Shown piece after piece: positions 17,083-28,637 of a DNA stretch of 64,000 nucleotides (positions are counted from its first letter, which is position 1; each line of letters begins with the position of its first letter). The translations under genes were made by a program, and so were the position numbers. The stretch is taken from contig JABILA010000056.1 in NCBI GenBank assembly GCA_018654745.1, positions 1 through 64,000 of the forward strand. Direction: 5' to 3'. This DNA is from Alphaproteobacteria bacterium (GTDB lineage Bacteria > Pseudomonadota > Alphaproteobacteria > UBA2966). Under the pieces are notes generated by a model. The model had not been told where the DNA came from and made no database searches. It saw only the letters and a list, made by a program, of their open reading frames with translations.

Positions 17083-18704
17083 TGACCATTTTTGTTTCCA
17101 AAACGAATACGTCCTCCGACGCGTATCTGACAAACCGCGCCGATATGTTGGTGCTGGTCGACGAACTGCATGCGCTGAAAGACCGGGCCCGGCAATTGTC
17201 GGAACGCCGCCGCCCTCGTTTTGAGGAACGCGGCCAGTTAACCCCGCGTGAGCGTGTCGCCCGTGTCCTTGATCCCGGCCTGCCCTTTCTGGAGCTTTAT
17301 GGCCTCGCCAATTACACCGTCGACACAGAAGATCGTGAAAAAAGTATTCCGGGGGCCAACACCATTGCTGGTATCGGTTTTGTCAGCGGCGTTCGCTGTA
17401 TGATTTACGCCAGTGACAGCGGCATCAATGCCGGTGCCATGACCCAGAAGTCCGGCGAAAAAATGCGCAGCTGCCTGGATATGGCCCTGTTGCACAAATT
17501 ACCCTTTGTTCATTTGGTCGAAAGCGCCGGTGCAAACCTTATGCAATATCAGGTGGAAGCCTGGGCCCATGGTGGCGGTGCCTTTGCGCGTCTGGCAAAA
17601 TTAAGTGCTGCGGGTATTCCAACCTTTGTTGTCCTGCACGGGCCATCGACCGCCGGTGGTGCCTATTTCCCGGGCATGAGCGACTATGTCATTGGCATCA
17701 AGGGCCGTGGCCGCATGTCCCTGGGGGGAGCAGCCCTGGTCAAGGCTGCAACCGGCGAAGAAGCAGATGACGAAGAACTGGCCGGATCAGAGATGCATTC
17801 GTCCGTCACAGGTACCGTTGAATATCTGGCGGAAGATGATGCGCACGGCCTGATCATCGCGCGGGAAACAATCGGACGGCTGGGCTGGAACGAACGCTGC
17901 CCCAAACCAGATCGCCCCGCCTTTGATGAACCCCTTTATGATCCCGATGAAATCGCTGGCGTTGTGCCCATCGATTACCGCAAGCCCTATGATGTACGCG
18001 AGGTTGCCGCACGCCTGGTAGACGGATCAGACTTCGAGGATTTCAAACCCCGCTATGGCGTCAACATTGTTTGCCTGCAGGCAAAAATCTTTGGTCACGC
18101 CGTTGGTGTAGTCGGCAACAACGGCCCGATGGATCCAAAAGAAGCCACCAAGGCAGCACAGTTCTTTCAGTTATGTGACGCGGCTGACATGCCGTTGATC
18201 ATGTTGAACAACATTACCGGCTTTATGGTAGGCAAGAATTACGAACAAGGCGGCATGATCAAACATGGCTCGAAAATGATCCAGGCCATTACCAATGTGC
18301 GTGTGCCCAAGATAACGTTCTATATCGGTGCCAGTTTTGGGGCCGGGAATTATGGCATGGCGGGTTATGCCTATGATCCGGACTTTTTGTTTGCCTGGCC
18401 CAATGCCTCGACCGGTGTCATGGGCGGTGAACAAGCGGCCACCACCATGGATCAGGTCACCCGTGCCGGTGCACTGCGCAAAGGCGAAGCGATTGATGAA
18501 GAAGCACTGGCGCGCCAGAAGCAAAAACTGATCGATCATTTCGACAGCCAGGCCGACGCTTTTTATACCTCGGGCCACATGCTGGATCAGGGCGTGATTG
18601 ACCCCCGTGATACCCGCAAGGTCATTGGCTTTGCGCTGGAAACAATTCAGGAAGGTCGGACAAGACCGCTGCAACCCAACGCTTTTGGCGTGGCGCGGAT
18701 GTGA
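17082..18704 (+). CDS. Acyl-CoA carboxylase, carboxyltransferase (beta) subunit
   Basis: A 540-residue carboxyltransferase of the methylcrotonyl/geranyl-CoA carboxylase class. It has both crotonase-like halves: N-terminal LTPRERVARVLDPGLPFLELY, GGGAFARLAKLSAAGIPTFVVLHGPSTAGGAYFPGMSDYVIG, and C-terminal NNGPMDPKEATKAAQF with GASFGAGNYGMAGYAYDPDFLFAWPNASTGVMGGEQAA. The subunit transfers CO2 from carboxybiotin to the gamma carbon of an enoyl-CoA in MCC and GCC. The segment after GMSDY differs from the MCC consensus (GIKGRGRMSLGGAALVKAATG), so the substrate may not be methylcrotonyl-CoA. Coupled by overlap to the AtuA-like gene and followed after 10 bases by the alpha subunit. Confidence 0.9.
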   Translation: MTIFVSKTNTSSDAYLTNRADMLVLVDELHALKDRARQLSERRRPRFEERGQLTPRERVARVLDPGLPFLELYGLANYTVDTEDREKSIPGANTIAGIGFVSGVRCMIYASDSGINAGAMTQKSGEKMRSCLDMALLHKLPFVHLVESAGANLMQYQVEAWAHGGGAFARLAKLSAAGIPTFVVLHGPSTAGGAYFPGMSDYVIGIKGRGRMSLGGAALVKAATGEEADDEELAGSEMHSSVTGTVEYLAEDDAHGLIIARETIGRLGWNERCPKPDRPAFDEPLYDPDEIAGVVPIDYRKPYDVREVAARLVDGSDFEDFKPRYGVNIVCLQAKIFGHAVGVVGNNGPMDPKEATKAAQFFQLCDAADMPLIMLNNITGFMVGKNYEQGGMIKHGSKMIQAITNVRVPKITFYIGASFGAGNYGMAGYAYDPDFLFAWPNASTGVMGGEQAATTMDQVTRAGALRKGEAIDEEALARQKQKLIDHFDSQADAFYTSGHMLDQGVIDPRDTRKVIGFALETIQEGRTRPLQPNAFGVARM

Positions 18705-18714
18705 GGGCCGGATC

Positions 18715-20706
18715 ATGAGAACATTCAAAAGCATACTGGTCGCCAACCGTGGCGAAATCGCCGTCCGTATCATGCGCACCGCACAGGCCCTGGGGTACCG
18801 TACCATCGCAGTCTATTCCGAAGCCGATGCCAGCGCTCCGCATGTGCAGATGGCTGATGACGCCGTATTACTGGGGCCAGCCCCGGTCGGGCAATCCTAC
18901 CTGGATATGGAACGTGTACTGGCCGCCGCAAAAGAGTCCGGTGCCGAGGCCCTGCATCCGGGTTATGGCTTTCTGTCAGAGAACGCAGACTTCGCCCGAG
19001 CCGTCGAAGCCGCCGGTCTGGTCTTTATCGGACCTTCTGCTGACTCCATCGATTTGATGGGCAACAAAGCCGCCGCCAAGCGCCACATGATCGCGGCCAA
19101 AGTTCCTTGTGTACCCGGCTACGAAGAGACCGATCAGTCCGACGCAACCCTGATTTCTGCCGCCAACGACATCGGGTTCCCCGTCATGGTCAAGGCTGCT
19201 GCCGGTGGTGGGGGTCGCGGCATGCGCCTGGTCCATGATGCCGACGATTTGCCCGATGCCCTGGCCGCGGCACGATCCGAAGCCCTGAACGCATTTGCAT
19301 CGGATGAATTAATTCTGGAAAAAGCCGTCCTTCGTCCACGCCATGTCGAAGTTCAGGTCTTTGCCGACACGCTCGGCAACGTCATTCACCTGGGTGAGCG
19401 CGATTGTTCGGTTCAACGCCGCCACCAGAAAGTTGTCGAGGAAGCACCTTGTCCCGTCATGACAGAAGAATTGCGGACGCGCATGGGGGCCGCTGCGGTA
19501 GAGGCCGCACGCAGCATCGGTTATCGCGGGGCCGGGACGGTTGAGTTTCTGCTGGACGCTGATGAAAACTTCTATTTCCTCGAGATGAATACGCGGTTGC
19601 AGGTCGAGCATCCGGTTACTGAAATGATTACGGGTCTGGACCTGGTCGGATTACAAATTCAGGTCGCCGAAGGGCATGCCCTGGGCCTGACCCAGGACGA
19701 CATAAAACTGTCCGGCCATGCCATTGAAGTGCGATTGTATGCCGAGGATACCAGCCGGGATTTTCTGCCCTGCACGGGCACCATGGATCTTTGGCAACCA
19801 CCAACCGGGGAAGGCCTGCGCTTTGATAGCGGTGTTGAAACCGGTCAGGAGATTTCACCCTTTTACGATCCAATGATCGCCAAGGCCATTGCCTGGGGCG
19901 AAACCCGCGAGGTTGCGCGCCACCGCCTGATAGAGGCCCTGAAAGATACCGTGATGTTTGGTCTGACGACCAATCGTGGTTTCCTGATTGATGTTCTGGG
20001 TCGCGATACTTTTGCCAGAGGCGAAGCCACCACAGCCTTTATCGCCGAGGAATTCAGTGACGATGATCTGGTGGCGACGACACCTGATTTGATGCAGGCC
20101 GCCATGGCCGCAGTGCTGCAATATCATGACGAACGCCAACGCGCCCTGGCCTGTTGCGTTAATGTATCGCCTCAGTTGTTGAACTGGTCCAATGGCGCAA
20201 ACCTGGTCTCGCGTTATGTTTATGCGTGGGACGACACCGAATTTGATCTGACTGTAACCCCGGACAATGCCCATTGTTACCAGGTTCAGTCAGGCGATGC
20301 AGCATTTACGATAGACTTGCTGGAAGCCGGGGACAGTACCGCCCGGTTGCGGGTCGATGGTCGGCGTTATCTGGTTCACTTCCACGTGCCTGACCCTGGG
20401 CTTGTCTGGCTGTCTATTGGCGGCAAAACCGCCAGCTTCAGAAATCACATTGCCTTTGCAGGCCTGGCAGAGGACGTAGGCGGCAGTGGCCGCGTAATTG
20501 CCCCCATGCACGGCACCTTGCTGGAAGTCCTTGTAAATCCAGGCGACACTGTAAAATCCGGAGACCGCCTCGCGGTGTTGGAGGCGATGAAGATGCAGCA
20601 TGATATTCTGTCCGAAGTCGACGGAACTGTGCTGGAAGTTCATGCCGTTGCCGGAAACCAGACAGCTGCCGATACGGTATTGATTGAAATTGAAGAAACC
20701 GAATAG
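18715..20706 (+). CDS. Acyl-CoA carboxylase, biotin carboxylase/BCCP (alpha) subunit
   Basis: A 663-residue alpha subunit with biotin carboxylase and biotin carrier on one chain. Visible parts: FKSILVANRGEIAVRIMRTA at the N-terminus, the ATP-grasp glycine loop KAAAGGGGRGMR, the carboxylase signature FLEMNTRLQVEHPVTEMITGLDLV, and C-terminal LEAMKMQHD, whose lysine is biotinylated. It makes carboxybiotin from bicarbonate and ATP for the adjacent beta subunit. The frame is open from 18598, inside the beta gene, but homology and the ATG after ggccggatc fix the start at 18715. The middle region (about 470-570) is long, as in MCC/GCC alpha subunits that carry a BT domain. Confidence 0.92.
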   Translation: MRTFKSILVANRGEIAVRIMRTAQALGYRTIAVYSEADASAPHVQMADDAVLLGPAPVGQSYLDMERVLAAAKESGAEALHPGYGFLSENADFARAVEAAGLVFIGPSADSIDLMGNKAAAKRHMIAAKVPCVPGYEETDQSDATLISAANDIGFPVMVKAAAGGGGRGMRLVHDADDLPDALAAARSEALNAFASDELILEKAVLRPRHVEVQVFADTLGNVIHLGERDCSVQRRHQKVVEEAPCPVMTEELRTRMGAAAVEAARSIGYRGAGTVEFLLDADENFYFLEMNTRLQVEHPVTEMITGLDLVGLQIQVAEGHALGLTQDDIKLSGHAIEVRLYAEDTSRDFLPCTGTMDLWQPPTGEGLRFDSGVETGQEISPFYDPMIAKAIAWGETREVARHRLIEALKDTVMFGLTTNRGFLIDVLGRDTFARGEATTAFIAEEFSDDDLVATTPDLMQAAMAAVLQYHDERQRALACCVNVSPQLLNWSNGANLVSRYVYAWDDTEFDLTVTPDNAHCYQVQSGDAAFTIDLLEAGDSTARLRVDGRRYLVHFHVPDPGLVWLSIGGKTASFRNHIAFAGLAEDVGGSGRVIAPMHGTLLEVLVNPGDTVKSGDRLAVLEAMKMQHDILSEVDGTVLEVHAVAGNQTAADTVLIEIEETE

Positions 20707-20724
20707 CGACCAGGAAAGAACAAC

Positions 20725-23584
<2,860 letters not shown>

Positions 23585-23626
23585 AAATATTCTGACCTGT
23601 CAAAATACTGATCTGGAGAAATACAT

Positions 23627-24037
23627 ATGGTTGACGTGAGTGATATGCTTGGCACCTGGACCCTGGTCAGTTGGACCTCGATGAAAAACGGGGTACCGGC
23701 CGGGTATCCTATGGGTGAAGATGCCCATGGCCAGATTATCTATTCAGCCGAAGGCCGTATGGCGGCCTCCCTGATGCGCCAGGACTTCAAGGATAATCCC
23801 TCGACCACAAACCCGACGCCGGATGTGTGTCTGGCTTATGGCGGCACCTTCCATATCGAAGGTGACGAGGTCGTGCATGACGTTATATTCGCGACACTGC
23901 CGCACTGGATTGGCAAGCCACTGAAACGCACCATGGTCTGGGACAACGGACAGTTGTTGTTGAATACCGCCCCTGAAACCAGCAAGTCCGGCAGTACCTA
24001 TGTGCATGAACTGCGCTGGCAGAAGTTGCAGGCGTAA
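23627..24037 (+). CDS. Lipocalin-like domain protein
   Basis: A 136-residue cytoplasmic protein of the lipocalin-like (Lipocalin_5) family: LGTWTLVSWTSMKNGVP at the start (the LxGTW-type opening), then GQIIYSAEGRMAASLMR and the central YGGTFHIEGDEVVHDVIFATLPHWIGKPLKRTM. Members form small beta barrels and are found beside catabolic genes; some are proposed to bind or dehydrate hydrophobic intermediates, but no general activity is known. It is preceded by a GGAG ribosome site and closes the plus-strand operon. Its stop is immediately followed by the tail of the decayed dehydrogenase on the opposite strand. Confidence 0.8.
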   Translation: MVDVSDMLGTWTLVSWTSMKNGVPAGYPMGEDAHGQIIYSAEGRMAASLMRQDFKDNPSTTNPTPDVCLAYGGTFHIEGDEVVHDVIFATLPHWIGKPLKRTMVWDNGQLLLNTAPETSKSGSTYVHELRWQKLQA

Positions 24038-24053
24038 TCAGCCAATCAGGTAT

Positions 24054-24394
24054 TCAGCCAGGCAGACCCTGCATTCTTGCCGCTTCCGCCCGTAATGTTG
24101 CGGGCCCACCCAGGCAGGCCCGGTTAAAACCGATCCGCTTGAACCAGAAATGCAAGCCCTGCAGGTCTGTATAGCCCATGCCGCCATGTACTTCGGTTGA
24201 GGTTCGCGCGACCATGCGGTTTGTCTGCCGCAAAAAACTCGTCTGCAATGATACGGGACTTCAGGGCTGTAGGGTTTCGGCAATAATCGATAGGAGATGG
24301 TTGTATCTGTCGGTGCTTCAGACCCATGTTTGACCAGAAAGGCACGCACCTCTTCACGAAACGCCAGATGTTCAGCGCTGTCATTCAGGTCCAC
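24054..24394 (-). pseudogene. Decayed acyl-CoA dehydrogenase (internal deletion plus frameshifts)
   Basis: The first 28 or so residues from GTG 24394 read like an acyl-CoA dehydrogenase N-terminus (MDLNDSAEHLAFREEVRAFL). Similarity then stops, and the C-terminal end reappears in another frame at 24054-24248 (MVARTSTEVHGGMGYTDLQG, then FKRIGFNRACLGG), with ALKSRIIADEFF in a third frame between them. A normal gene would be about 1.1 kb; only 341 bases remain, so about 250 codons have been deleted and at least one frameshift added. It begins four bases after the stop of the intact dehydrogenase at 24399, so the two were probably once co-translated. No function is expected. Confidence 0.8.
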
Positions 24395-24398
24395 GAGA

Positions 24399-25553
24399 TC
24401 AGGCCCGGGTCGACGGCGAGATGTTCATCAGTTTGGAGATGACCTGCAACATGATCTCGTCCGCACCTCCACCGATGGAAGTGATGCGGAAATCACGGAA
24501 ACGACGGGCAATCGGCGCTTCCCAGACATAACCATGGCCACCCCAATATTGCAGGCAGCTGTCGGCGACTTCACGCTGCAGGCGTCCGGTTTTCAACTTG
24601 GCCATGGAGGCCAACATGGTGACATCTTCACCGGCCATGTATTTTTCAATGGCCGCCCATGTCAGGGCTCTCAGGGCTTCGACTTCGGTTTGCAGTTCGG
24701 CCAGACGAAAATGCACGACCTGATTATCCAGAATGGATTTGCCAAATGCCTTGCGCTCGCGTGTGTAATCAATGGTCATATTGATGACCTCTTCCATCAT
24801 CGCCGGGCCACGTGCGGCAATAAACAATCGTTCTTCCTGGAACTGCTGCATCTGATAGATAAAGCCCTGCCCTTCTTCGCCAATGAGATTGCGCTGTGGC
24901 ACCCGTACATCGTCAAAAAAGATCTGCGCCGTATCAGACGACATCAAACCTATTTTCCTGATTTTGTGTCGGGTGATACCAGGTGTATCCATGGGGATAA
25001 TGATCAAGGACTTGTTTTTGTGAATTGAATCGTCGCTGGTATTACACAGGCAACACATCCAGTCCGCCTGCAAGCCATTGGTAATAAACATTTTTGAGCC
25101 GTTGATGACATAATCATCGCCATCTTTTCGCGCCGTTGTTTTCAGGCTGGCGACATCAGATCCGGCCCCGGATTCGGTGACCCCGACGCAGCCAACAACG
25201 TCGCCTGCGATGGTGGGAACCAGAATTTCCTTACGTAATTCATCTGATCCATGCCGCGTCAATGCAGGCGTGCACATGTTTGTCTGAACACCAATCGCTG
25301 CTGCAACGCCGAGGCTGGTAATCCGGCCAGATGCAAAAGCACCCATGGCTTCATAGGAATAATCCAGGCCGCTGCCACCATATTCAACAGGTTTGCCAAT
25401 GCCCAAAAACCCGAGGTCGCCCATCTTTTTGAATAGCTCATGGGCAGGGTACATTTCTTGTTCCTCCCATGCATCGATATGCGGATTGATTTCCGCATCG
25501 ATGAATTTTTCAAGACTGTTCTGAAGCTCGATATGTTCCGGGGTTAAATGCAT
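24399..25553 (-). CDS. Acyl-CoA dehydrogenase, AtuD/citronellyl-CoA-like
   Basis: A 384-residue acyl-CoA dehydrogenase: FLGIGKPVEYGGSGLDY near residue 50, [40 protein letters not shown] in the middle domain, RKAFGKSILDNQVVHFRLAELQTEVEALR and a SIGGGADEIMLQVISKLM end. The YEGT-type glutamate is absent (GGGADE), a pattern shared with citronellyl-CoA dehydrogenase-like proteins. It is transcribed away from a TetR gene, and in Pseudomonas AtuR (TetR) controls the atu operon, so an AtuD-like role fits. An almost identical architecture is found at 56373-57563. The substrate remains to be shown. Confidence 0.88.
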   Translation of the reverse strand: MHLTPEHIELQNSLEKFIDAEINPHIDAWEEQEMYPAHELFKKMGDLGFLGIGKPVEYGGSGLDYSYEAMGAFASGRITSLGVAAAIGVQTNMCTPALTRHGSDELRKEILVPTIAGDVVGCVGVTESGAGSDVASLKTTARKDGDDYVINGSKMFITNGLQADWMCCLCNTSDDSIHKNKSLIIIPMDTPGITRHKIRKIGLMSSDTAQIFFDDVRVPQRNLIGEEGQGFIYQMQQFQEERLFIAARGPAMMEEVINMTIDYTRERKAFGKSILDNQVVHFRLAELQTEVEALRALTWAAIEKYMAGEDVTMLASMAKLKTGRLQREVADSCLQYWGGHGYVWEAPIARRFRDFRITSIGGGADEIMLQVISKLMNISPSTRA

Positions 25554-25633
25554 TTGCCATCCGATGCTGAATTGAAAAACCTGCCACTAAAAGGAATTTC
25601 GATTGCGTTTCAAATATTATTGTCATAAAACTA

Positions 25634-25651
25634 ACATTCATGAATGAATGT
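25634..25651. promoter_or_regulatory. Inverted repeat between TetR and acyl-CoA dehydrogenase genes
   Basis: ACATTCATGAATGAATGT has perfect 8-bp arms (ACATTCAT/ATGAATGT) around two bases. It lies 81 bases from the dehydrogenase start and 105 from the TetR start. This is the normal size and place for a TetR-family operator controlling both genes. Binding is inference. Confidence 0.55.
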
Positions 25652-25756
25652 ATCAAACAGATAATTGTGATGTTTATGGCGCGTTTGGCAATCCAGACGA
25701 GCAGCTCACTCATGCGGCAGTCCCCACTGATCACCACCCCCGGCGGGACACGGTAA

Positions 25757-26401
25757 ATGAACCTTTCAGAAACTGACAACCACTCGCCAACAGGCTCTGG
25801 ACAACGGCGCACCCAGGTGGCGCGACGGGCTGAAACGCGTGCCAGGCTTATTGATGCGACTATATTGTTGCTGCACAAAAAAGGTGCCGCAAAGATGACA
25901 ACGGAGGAAGTGGCCAAGGCAGCCGGTGTCACGCGGGGTGCTATCCAGTACCACTTCGCCTCCCCTCAGGAGTTGCTCAAAGCAACCGTGAAGGAGATTT
26001 CCAACCGGCTCAGCAAGCACATGGATGTCGGCAAGCTCAGGAAACTACCGCTGTCGGACCGTATTGACCGGGTTGTCGATCAGTACTGGAAAGGCTGGGG
26101 CAGCAACGTTTATACGGCGTTTGTTGAAATGGCCGTCGGCAATCGCCTCGACCCAGTACTGGGTCAGGCGATCCGGGAAGTCCTTGTGGAACTGGAAGAC
26201 AAGCGCCGTTCCAGTTGGCTGGAAATATTTTCAGACAGCGTCCGCAGTACAGAAGAAATTCTGGTTTGGCGCACCACTTTGCTGGCGGCCTTGCGTGGGC
26301 TGGCCTTAAGCAGGATGTTGTCAGGCGGCAAAGACACGGGCGATGCACAGATTAACCAATTCAAGGAAATGTTCAGGCTGTACCTGGACCCTTCCGCATA
26401 A
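25757..26401 (+). CDS. TetR family transcriptional regulator
   Basis: A 214-residue TetR repressor. The N-terminal helix-turn-helix is clear (RARLIDATILLLHKKGAAKMTTEEVAKAAGVTRGAIQYHFASPQELLKA, residues about 28-76); the rest is an alpha-helical ligand domain. Divergent to the AtuD-like dehydrogenase and 21 bases upstream of the AtuE-like hydratase, it most likely represses both and is released by an acyl-CoA or terpenoid ligand, as AtuR, PsrA or FadR-type TetR proteins are. A good inverted repeat lies in the promoter region. The ligand cannot be read from sequence. Confidence 0.9.
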   Translation: MNLSETDNHSPTGSGQRRTQVARRAETRARLIDATILLLHKKGAAKMTTEEVAKAAGVTRGAIQYHFASPQELLKATVKEISNRLSKHMDVGKLRKLPLSDRIDRVVDQYWKGWGSNVYTAFVEMAVGNRLDPVLGQAIREVLVELEDKRRSSWLEIFSDSVRSTEEILVWRTTLLAALRGLALSRMLSGGKDTGDAQINQFKEMFRLYLDPSA

Positions 26402-26422
26402 TTTATTAACCGGAGAAAATTT

Positions 26423-27232
26423 ATGTCGACGATGCCAAAATGTGAGTTTTTGTTGCTGGAACAAATCGGTGGCCGCTTGAATATGAGCTTCAATCGCCCC
26501 GAAAGCCGCAACGCCATCAATAACCAGATGGGTGAAGAACTCGCTGCTGTTGTCAGCTGGCTGCAGGACAATGACGATGTCAGGGTCGTTGTCGTACGCG
26601 GTGTCGGCGGGCACTTTTGTGCAGGCGGCGACATCAAGGAACGCCGTAATATGGCAGACGAAGACACCAGCAGCGGCAAAGACCCGATCATGGAACGCAA
26701 TCGTACAGCCGGTCTGGCCTTCATGAAGTTCGAAAATCTGCCGCAAACAACGATTTCAATGGTTGAAGGGTCCGCTTTCGGTGGCGGCATGGGCTACGCC
26801 TGCCTGACGGATATCACCATTGTCACAAAAGGGGCCCGGATGGGCATGCCTGAAACAACACTAGGCGTGGCCCCGGCCCAGATCGCGCCCTATGTCGTCA
26901 AACGCATCGGCCTGACCCGTGCCCGGCAACTGGCTCTGACAGCTGAAAGGTTTGACGGTGCCAAAGCTTTTGAATACGGCGTTGCCCAATATCTGTGCGA
27001 TGACGCCGATGCTGACAAGGTATTGGATGAAGTCGTCGCCAAGGTTCTGAATTGCGGCCCCAAAGCCAATGCCGCGACCAAGGCGATCATGTTGCGTGTT
27101 GGTACGGTTGCCGCAGAAGATGTCATCAGCTTTTCGGCCCAGACGTTTTCCGAACTGAACCGGTCTGCCGAAGGTCTGGAAGGTCAAACAGCATTTGCAG
27201 AAAAACGCAAACCGGCCTGGCAGGAATCCTGA
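26423..27232 (+). CDS. Enoyl-CoA hydratase, AtuE/methylglutaconyl-CoA hydratase-like
   Basis: A 269-residue crotonase with oxyanion segments GHFCAGGDIKERR and EGSAFGGGMGYACLTD, and the active-site stretch MGMPETTLGVAPAQIAPYVVKRIG. The -APAQIAPYVV- sequence in place of the usual GGTQRL is characteristic of isohexenylglutaconyl-CoA (AtuE) and related methylglutaconyl-CoA (LiuC) hydratases, which act directly after the carboxylase. One glutamate (PET) is retained. Together with the carboxylase subunits at 17-20.7 kb it supports a carboxylation-hydration route for a branched or terpenoid substrate. It is probably co-transcribed with the TetR gene. Confidence 0.85.
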   Translation: MSTMPKCEFLLLEQIGGRLNMSFNRPESRNAINNQMGEELAAVVSWLQDNDDVRVVVVRGVGGHFCAGGDIKERRNMADEDTSSGKDPIMERNRTAGLAFMKFENLPQTTISMVEGSAFGGGMGYACLTDITIVTKGARMGMPETTLGVAPAQIAPYVVKRIGLTRARQLALTAERFDGAKAFEYGVAQYLCDDADADKVLDEVVAKVLNCGPKANAATKAIMLRVGTVAAEDVISFSAQTFSELNRSAEGLEGQTAFAEKRKPAWQES

Positions 27233-27318
27233 CGCAATCGAGGAAGACATAGTCAATATCTACCCTTGAATCCTGTCTGCCTGATTTAATTCGCTTGCTC
27301 ATCATTCTCTAATTATCC

Positions 27319-27368
27319 ATTATTCCCTTACTGGCACATCCGGGTGGATACGACGAATAAGGGTTAAT
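27319..27368. promoter_or_regulatory. Imperfect inverted repeat before the MarR gene
   Basis: ATTATTCCCTTA at 27319-27330 faces TAAGGGTTAAT at 27358-27368, with one unpaired base in the arms. The right arm abuts the ATG at 27369. It may be an autoregulatory MarR site or occlude ribosome binding. The long spacing lowers confidence. Confidence 0.25.
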
Positions 27369-27833
27369 ATGAAAATCAGGGAACGCAAGCTGGGACTGCT
27401 GTTCAGCGATATTGCACGATTTCGCGGCATCATGTTTGACCAGATGCTGGCGGAAGACGGCCTGACACATGTTCAGGCTTTTGCGCTTAACCATCTGCAC
27501 AACAGAAACGGCCTCACCCAGACCGAGCTTGCAGAGCGTATGGATGTTGGCACCGTAACGGTCAGCGGACTGGTTGACCGGCTGGAGGCAAAAGGCTGGG
27601 TCGAACGCCGGATTGATGAAAAGGATCAACGCGCCAAACGTATCTGGCTCACCTCCAAAGTTGGCGGCATTCGCCAAAAAATGTTTGATGGTATCGATCA
27701 GGTCAATGACGTGGCTTTTGAGGGCTTGTCAGATGACGAGGTCGATCAGTTCATTGACATGCTAAAAAATGCCAAGGTCAAACTGTCAGATAAACTGGAG
27801 GACATGGGCCGGAAAACCCTGCCTCCCGACTAA
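27369..27833 (+). CDS. MarR family transcriptional regulator
   Basis: A 154-residue winged-helix protein with the MarR layout: LTHVQAFALNHLHNRNGLTQTELAERMDVGTVTVSGLVDRLEAKGWVERRIDEKDQRAKRIWLTSKV, where the recognition helix and the DxRAK wing are clear. MarR repressors usually bind as dimers and respond to small aromatics or acyl-CoAs. It is convergent with the crotonase gene at 27840 (six bases apart) and follows the AtuE-like gene by 136 bases with its own leader. Its target could be this leader or the nearby operons. No ligand can be inferred. Confidence 0.9.
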   Translation: MKIRERKLGLLFSDIARFRGIMFDQMLAEDGLTHVQAFALNHLHNRNGLTQTELAERMDVGTVTVSGLVDRLEAKGWVERRIDEKDQRAKRIWLTSKVGGIRQKMFDGIDQVNDVAFEGLSDDEVDQFIDMLKNAKVKLSDKLEDMGRKTLPPD

Positions 27834-27839
27834 TCCCAC

Positions 27840-28622
27840 CTATTCGCCGCGAAAGGCTGCGGGTCGTTTCTCAAGAAATGCGTTCACGCCTTCCTTGCCA
27901 TCAAACGACACCCGCATTTCCGAATTGACCTCCAGCTCTCGTCTGAATTGCTGTGCAAATGTATTTGCGTTGCCTTCGTCAACCATGTTGCGCGTAGACA
28001 TCAGGGCCAGGGTTGGCCCCTTCGCAAGCTTTGCCGCCAGTTCCCTGGCCCGTGGTATCAACTGATCATCATCCACACAATCCGTAATCATACCCCATTC
28101 AAGGGCCATATCTGCAGTGACCGTTTCGTTGGTCATCATGATTTTCAATGCCTTTGTACGACCAATGGCGCGGGGTAATAACCATGTGGAACCAAGATCC
28201 GGGATCAAGCCAATGCGGCTGAAAACCTGGATAAATTTGGCGGATCGTGCGGCCATAACAATGTCGCCATTGAGGGCCAGCGAAAAACCGCCACCAGCTG
28301 CAATACCGTTTACCGCCACGATTACCGGCACGCGGCAAGTGCGAATACCCTCGAACACCCCCAGATAGACGTCGCAATAAAGCTCGACGATATCGGTCCC
28401 TTCAGCGGGGCGGTTTTTCAAATCCTGGCCGGAGCAAAAACCCCGCCCGGCCGAGGTAAATATCAGGGCGCGGATATCCTTGTCGGCTTCAACTTCTGCC
28501 ATTGCAAGGCGCACCTCTGCCATCATTTCAACGGTCAGGGCATTCAGGGCATCGGGTCGGTTCAGGGTCAGGGTCGCGACCTGATCTTCGACTTCAAAAA
28601 GAATAAACGCGTAATCACTCAT
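27840..28622 (-). CDS. Enoyl-CoA hydratase/isomerase, PaaG-like
   Basis: A 260-residue crotonase, last gene of the nine-gene minus-strand operon. Oxyanion segments are GRGFCSGQDLKNR and NGIAAGGGFSLALNGD; the active-site stretch is FSRIGLIPDLGSTWLLPRAIG, i.e. no first glutamate and Asp in place of the second, as in PaaG-type 1,2-epoxyphenylacetyl-CoA isomerase and 3,2-enoyl isomerases. Therefore isomerisation of a double bond is more likely than hydration. The upstream CaiB gene lies 15 bases away. Confidence 0.87.
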   Translation of the reverse strand: MSDYAFILFEVEDQVATLTLNRPDALNALTVEMMAEVRLAMAEVEADKDIRALIFTSAGRGFCSGQDLKNRPAEGTDIVELYCDVYLGVFEGIRTCRVPVIVAVNGIAAGGGFSLALNGDIVMAARSAKFIQVFSRIGLIPDLGSTWLLPRAIGRTKALKIMMTNETVTADMALEWGMITDCVDDDQLIPRARELAAKLAKGPTLALMSTRNMVDEGNANTFAQQFRRELEVNSEMRVSFDGKEGVNAFLEKRPAAFRGE

Positions 28623-28637
28623 GAACTTTTCGCTCCT

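Noticed and set aside
24399-25553. Frames on the plus strand opposite this gene (24297-25028)
   Set aside because: Antisense shadows; the dehydrogenase motifs are on the minus strand.
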